Shown piece by piece: positions 7,584-9,131 of a stretch of DNA of 9,131 nt. The stretch covers positions 1 through 9,131 of the forward strand of contig CAMWRR010000066.1 in NCBI GenBank assembly GCA_947176715.1. The letters are read 5' to 3'. The notes under the pieces are model-generated. The model saw only the letters and a program-made list of their open reading frames with translations. It was not told the DNA's origin and ran no database searches. The stretch's first letter is position 1, and each line of letters starts with the position of its first letter. The position numbers were made by a program, and so were the translations under genes. This stretch comes from an uncultured Rikenellaceae bacterium. GTDB taxonomy: Bacteria > Bacteroidota > Bacteroidia > Bacteroidales > Rikenellaceae.

Positions 7584-8150
7584 ATGAAACCGAAGAGTTT
7601 GAGCGATCTCTCTTTAGAGGAGTTGTGGCAGCTGTTCCCGATCGTTCTTGTTCCCCACCGTGATTGTTGGGCGGACTGGTATGAAGAAGAGGCGGAACTG
7701 TTGCGAAAGGAGCTTCCGCATGCACGTATCAGCCATATAGGCAGCACCGCCATCGAGGCTATCCGGGCGAAACCTACCGTAGACATACTCGTGGAGGTGA
7801 CGGAAAGCGGACCGCTCGAACCTTTAAAAGGTGTCATGGAGAGATGCGGTTATATCTGCATGGCGGAGAGCCATGGTCGTATCGACTTCAATAAGGGCTA
7901 TACCTTACAGGGTTTTGCCGAACGGGTATTTCACCTGCACCTGCGCAGGGCGGGAGATAACGACGAGCTCTATTTCAGAGACTTCCTCAGGTCCGATGTG
8001 GCCGTAGCCAAAGAGTATGAACGGCTTAAACTCGATTTACAGAAGCGTTACAAGCACGACAGAGATGCCTACACCCGCAACAAAGGCGATTTCGTAAAGC
8101 GTTACACCGAGATAGGCAGACGGCTTTTCGCAGGAAGATACGATAAATAG
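7584..8150 (+). CDS. GrpB / UPF0157 family protein (nucleotidyltransferase fold)
   Basis: A 188-residue protein of the GrpB (UPF0157) family, which has a nucleotidyltransferase-like fold and is sometimes fused to dephospho-CoA kinase; its reaction is unknown. Evidence is the block HIGSTAIEAIRAKPTVDILV (51-70), matching the family signature HIGSTxxxGxxxKPxxDI, then HLHL (117-120), RDFLRSD (132-138) with the conserved helix AVAKEYERLKLDL, and the C-terminal YTRNKGDFVKRY (163-174). The N-terminus begins with an extra leucine-rich helix (5-18) before the usual first strand. ATG 7584 lies 22 nt after the dnaE stop, with GGAG only 1 nt upstream. It probably shares the dnaE transcript, though no functional link is known. 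It looks less GC-rich at third positions than dnaE, which could indicate different expression or origin. The stop is TAG. Confidence 0.85.
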   Translation: MKPKSLSDLSLEELWQLFPIVLVPHRDCWADWYEEEAELLRKELPHARISHIGSTAIEAIRAKPTVDILVEVTESGPLEPLKGVMERCGYICMAESHGRIDFNKGYTLQGFAERVFHLHLRRAGDNDELYFRDFLRSDVAVAKEYERLKLDLQKRYKHDRDAYTRNKGDFVKRYTEIGRRLFAGRYDK

Positions 8151-8196
8151 CCGGTATGATTTTTGACAGTATATCCTGTGTGCTTTTGCAAAGTAT

Positions 8197-8214
8197 TGAT
8201 ATGTAGTGATATGT
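8197..8214 (+). repeat. Direct repeat TGATATGT x2, 10-nt period
   Basis: TGATATGT occurs at 8197-8204 and 8207-8214, so the copies are offset by one DNA helical turn. They lie in the 162-bp gap between the GrpB-family gene and trxA, about 22 nt upstream of the trxA -33 element. That geometry suits an activator site, but the region is AT-rich and chance is a fair alternative. Confidence 0.3.
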
Positions 8215-8235
8215 GTAAATAGCGTTGTAATTTGT

Positions 8236-8265
8236 TTTGTTTTCGGCTATAATTGCGTATCTTTA
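8236..8265 (+). promoter_or_regulatory. Bacteroidetes-type promoter for trxA
   Basis: TTTG (8236-8239) is the -33 element. An 18-nt spacer leads to TATCTTTA (8258-8265), which differs from the TAnnTTTG -7 consensus only at the last base. Transcription would start near 8272, leaving about 40 nt of A/T-rich leader without a Shine-Dalgarno site before the ATG at 8313. Apart from this and the short direct repeat, I see nothing else in 8151-8312. Confidence 0.6.
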
Positions 8266-8312
8266 CCTCGCAAATGACACGAAACGTATAAAAATTAAAA
8301 TATTATTTTGTT

Positions 8313-8627
8313 ATGGCATTGGAAATTACTTCTCAGAACTACAAAGAGCTTATCGAATCGGGCAAACCCGTAGTCATCGACTTTTGGGCCGAATGGTGCG
8401 GTCCCTGCCGCATGGTGTCTCCCATCATAGATGAGTTGGCACAGGAGTTCGACGGTCAGGTGGTTATCGGCAAATGCGACGTCGACAACAACGACGAGGT
8501 ATCTGCCGAGTTCAGAGTGCGTAACATCCCTACCATCCTGTTCTTCAAAGGCGGTGAGGTGGTTGACAAGCAGGTAGGCGCCACCACCAAAGACGCATTG
8601 ACGGCAAAGGTCAAGGCGTTGCTTTAG
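8313..8627 (+). CDS. trxA: Thioredoxin
   Basis: A small cytoplasmic protein-disulfide reductase that supplies electrons to ribonucleotide reductase, peroxiredoxins and other targets, and is recycled by thioredoxin reductase. The 104-residue length is standard. The redox motif WCGPC is at 28-32 (C29, C32), the buried Asp is D23 in VIDFWAEW, and the cis-proline is P73 in RNIPTILFF. There is no signal peptide. C55 in GKCDVD is an additional cysteine outside the active site. It appears monocistronic: own promoter upstream (8236-8265) and a strong terminator 22 nt after the TAG stop. Ile codons are mainly ATC rather than the ATA common in dnaE, as expected for a highly expressed gene. Confidence 0.96.
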   Translation: MALEITSQNYKELIESGKPVVIDFWAEWCGPCRMVSPIIDELAQEFDGQVVIGKCDVDNNDEVSAEFRVRNIPTILFFKGGEVVDKQVGATTKDALTAKVKALL

Positions 8628-8649
8628 CATACCTGTCTGAAATTCAAGA

Positions 8650-8689
8650 ATGGTTCGGATACCTTACAGCAAGGCATCCGGGCCATTTT
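8650..8689 (+). terminator. Intrinsic terminator of trxA
   Basis: A long hairpin: ATGGTTCGGAT (8650-8660) pairs with ATCCGGGCCAT (8676-8686) including two G-U pairs, and CCTT (8662-8665) pairs with AAGG (8671-8674) across a single A/C mismatch. The loop is ACAGC. It is followed by TTTG, a short T tract. Stem strength and its place 22 nt after the trxA stop make this the clearest terminator in the window. Confidence 0.8.
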
Positions 8690-8723
8690 GTCATTGAGAC
8701 GGGCGATTCACTCGGATGATGCG

Positions 8724-9091
8724 ATGAAAATATTAATAGACAGGAATATACCCTTTATAAAAGGTCTCTTTGAGCCGTACGCCGCAGTGGAGTATCTGCC
8801 GGGGGGCGACATAACCCCGCACGAGACGGCGGATGCCGACATTCTTATAATAAGGACGCGTACACGGTGCGACCGGTCGTTGCTCAATGGTAGCAGAGTA
8901 AGAATGATAGCCACCGCCACAATAGGGTTCGACCATATCGACACCGACTATTGCGCCGCTCGAGGCATAAAGGTGGCTCGGGCCGCAGGCTGCAACGCCT
9001 ACGGGGTGGTTCAGTACGTGACGGCTGCGCTGGCACGCATGGGGTTAGCTCCCGGCAGTAGCGTGGCGGTGGTGGGTGCAGGCTCGGTGGG
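8724..9091 (+). CDS. pdxB: Erythronate-4-phosphate dehydrogenase, N-terminal fragment cut by contig end
   Basis: PdxB oxidises 4-phospho-D-erythronate to 2-oxo-3-hydroxy-4-phosphobutanoate with NAD in de novo pyridoxal phosphate synthesis. About 122 genuine residues are present of an expected 350-380. Recognisable parts are MKILIDRNIPF at the start, YLPGGDIT (24-31), DILIIRTRTRC (39-49), the family block ATATIGFDHIDTDYC (63-77), AAGCNAYGVVQYV (87-99), and the start of the Rossmann NAD site, VAVVGAGSVG (114-123). The substrate- and NAD-binding remainder is absent. ATG 8724 is the first usable start; the ATG at 8716 is in another frame and meets a stop at once. Only 34 nt separate it from the trxA terminator and no clear promoter is visible there. 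From 9092 the open frame runs on through adapter sequence, so those residues are not PdxB. Confidence 0.9.
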
Positions 9092-9131
9092 CTGTCTCTT
9101 ATACACAGATGACGCTGCCGACGATAAGGCG
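9092..9131. other. Nextera/Tn5 adapter sequence at the contig end (not genomic)
   Basis: Bases 9092-9107 (CTGTCTCTTATACACA) are identical to the first 16 bases of the Nextera mosaic end. Bases 9108-9110 are GAT where the adapter has TCT. Bases 9111-9124 (GACGCTGCCGACGA) match the read-side adapter exactly. In all 31 of 33 positions agree. The last seven bases (TAAGGCG) may be the start of a sample index, which I do not assign. Translated in the pdxB frame it gives CLLYTDDAADDKA, almost the CLLYTSDAADE tail known as an adapter artefact in predicted proteins. Confidence 0.95.

Noticed and set aside
1..9131. Undescribed defence, mobile or biosynthetic system
   Set aside because: All genes belong to recognised families with mainly housekeeping roles. 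I found no transposase, integrase, CRISPR repeats, toxin-antitoxin pair or cluster of unknown genes.

Overview
The window looks like one contig from a Bacteroidales bacterium, possibly Rikenellaceae- or Muribaculaceae-like; the family is not resolved. The clues are the protein sequences (long DnaE, Bacteroidales-type PdxB, choloylglycine-hydrolase relative), A-rich leaders mostly without Shine-Dalgarno sites, and promoters of the Bacteroidetes TTTG / TAnnTTTG kind upstream of pta, dnaE and trxA. Ile ATA codons are common in dnaE, while trxA mostly uses ATC.

Layout. Positions 1-2209 (minus strand) hold pta-ackA, the acetyl-CoA to acetate and ATP pathway. ackA carries an in-frame TGA at codon 275 and otherwise reads open to the window edge. 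Positions 2392-3717 (minus) hold a two-gene unit: a DUF2007 small protein followed by an exported-looking Ntn-type amide hydrolase of the bile-salt-hydrolase / penicillin-V-acylase family. Divergently, 3860-7561 (plus) holds dnaE, the replicative polymerase alpha subunit, with an apparently metal-competent PHP domain. A GrpB/UPF0157 protein follows 22 nt later. trxA (8313-8627) has its own promoter and a strong terminator. pdxB (from 8724) starts after that and is cut by the end of the contig.

The last 40 bases are not genomic. From about 9092 the sequence is a near-exact Nextera/Tn5 mosaic end plus adapter, which happens to stay in frame with pdxB. This and the ackA stop codon are the most consequential observations, because both affect how far the sequence can be trusted.

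I found no tRNA, rRNA, CRISPR, insertion sequence, phage or toxin/defence genes. The genes are housekeeping functions plus one exported hydrolase, and I do not see an undescribed multi-gene system. The less explained items are a tandem-hairpin leader before dnaE, a signal-peptide junction that would directly expose the hydrolase's catalytic cysteine, and a spaced direct repeat upstream of trxA.
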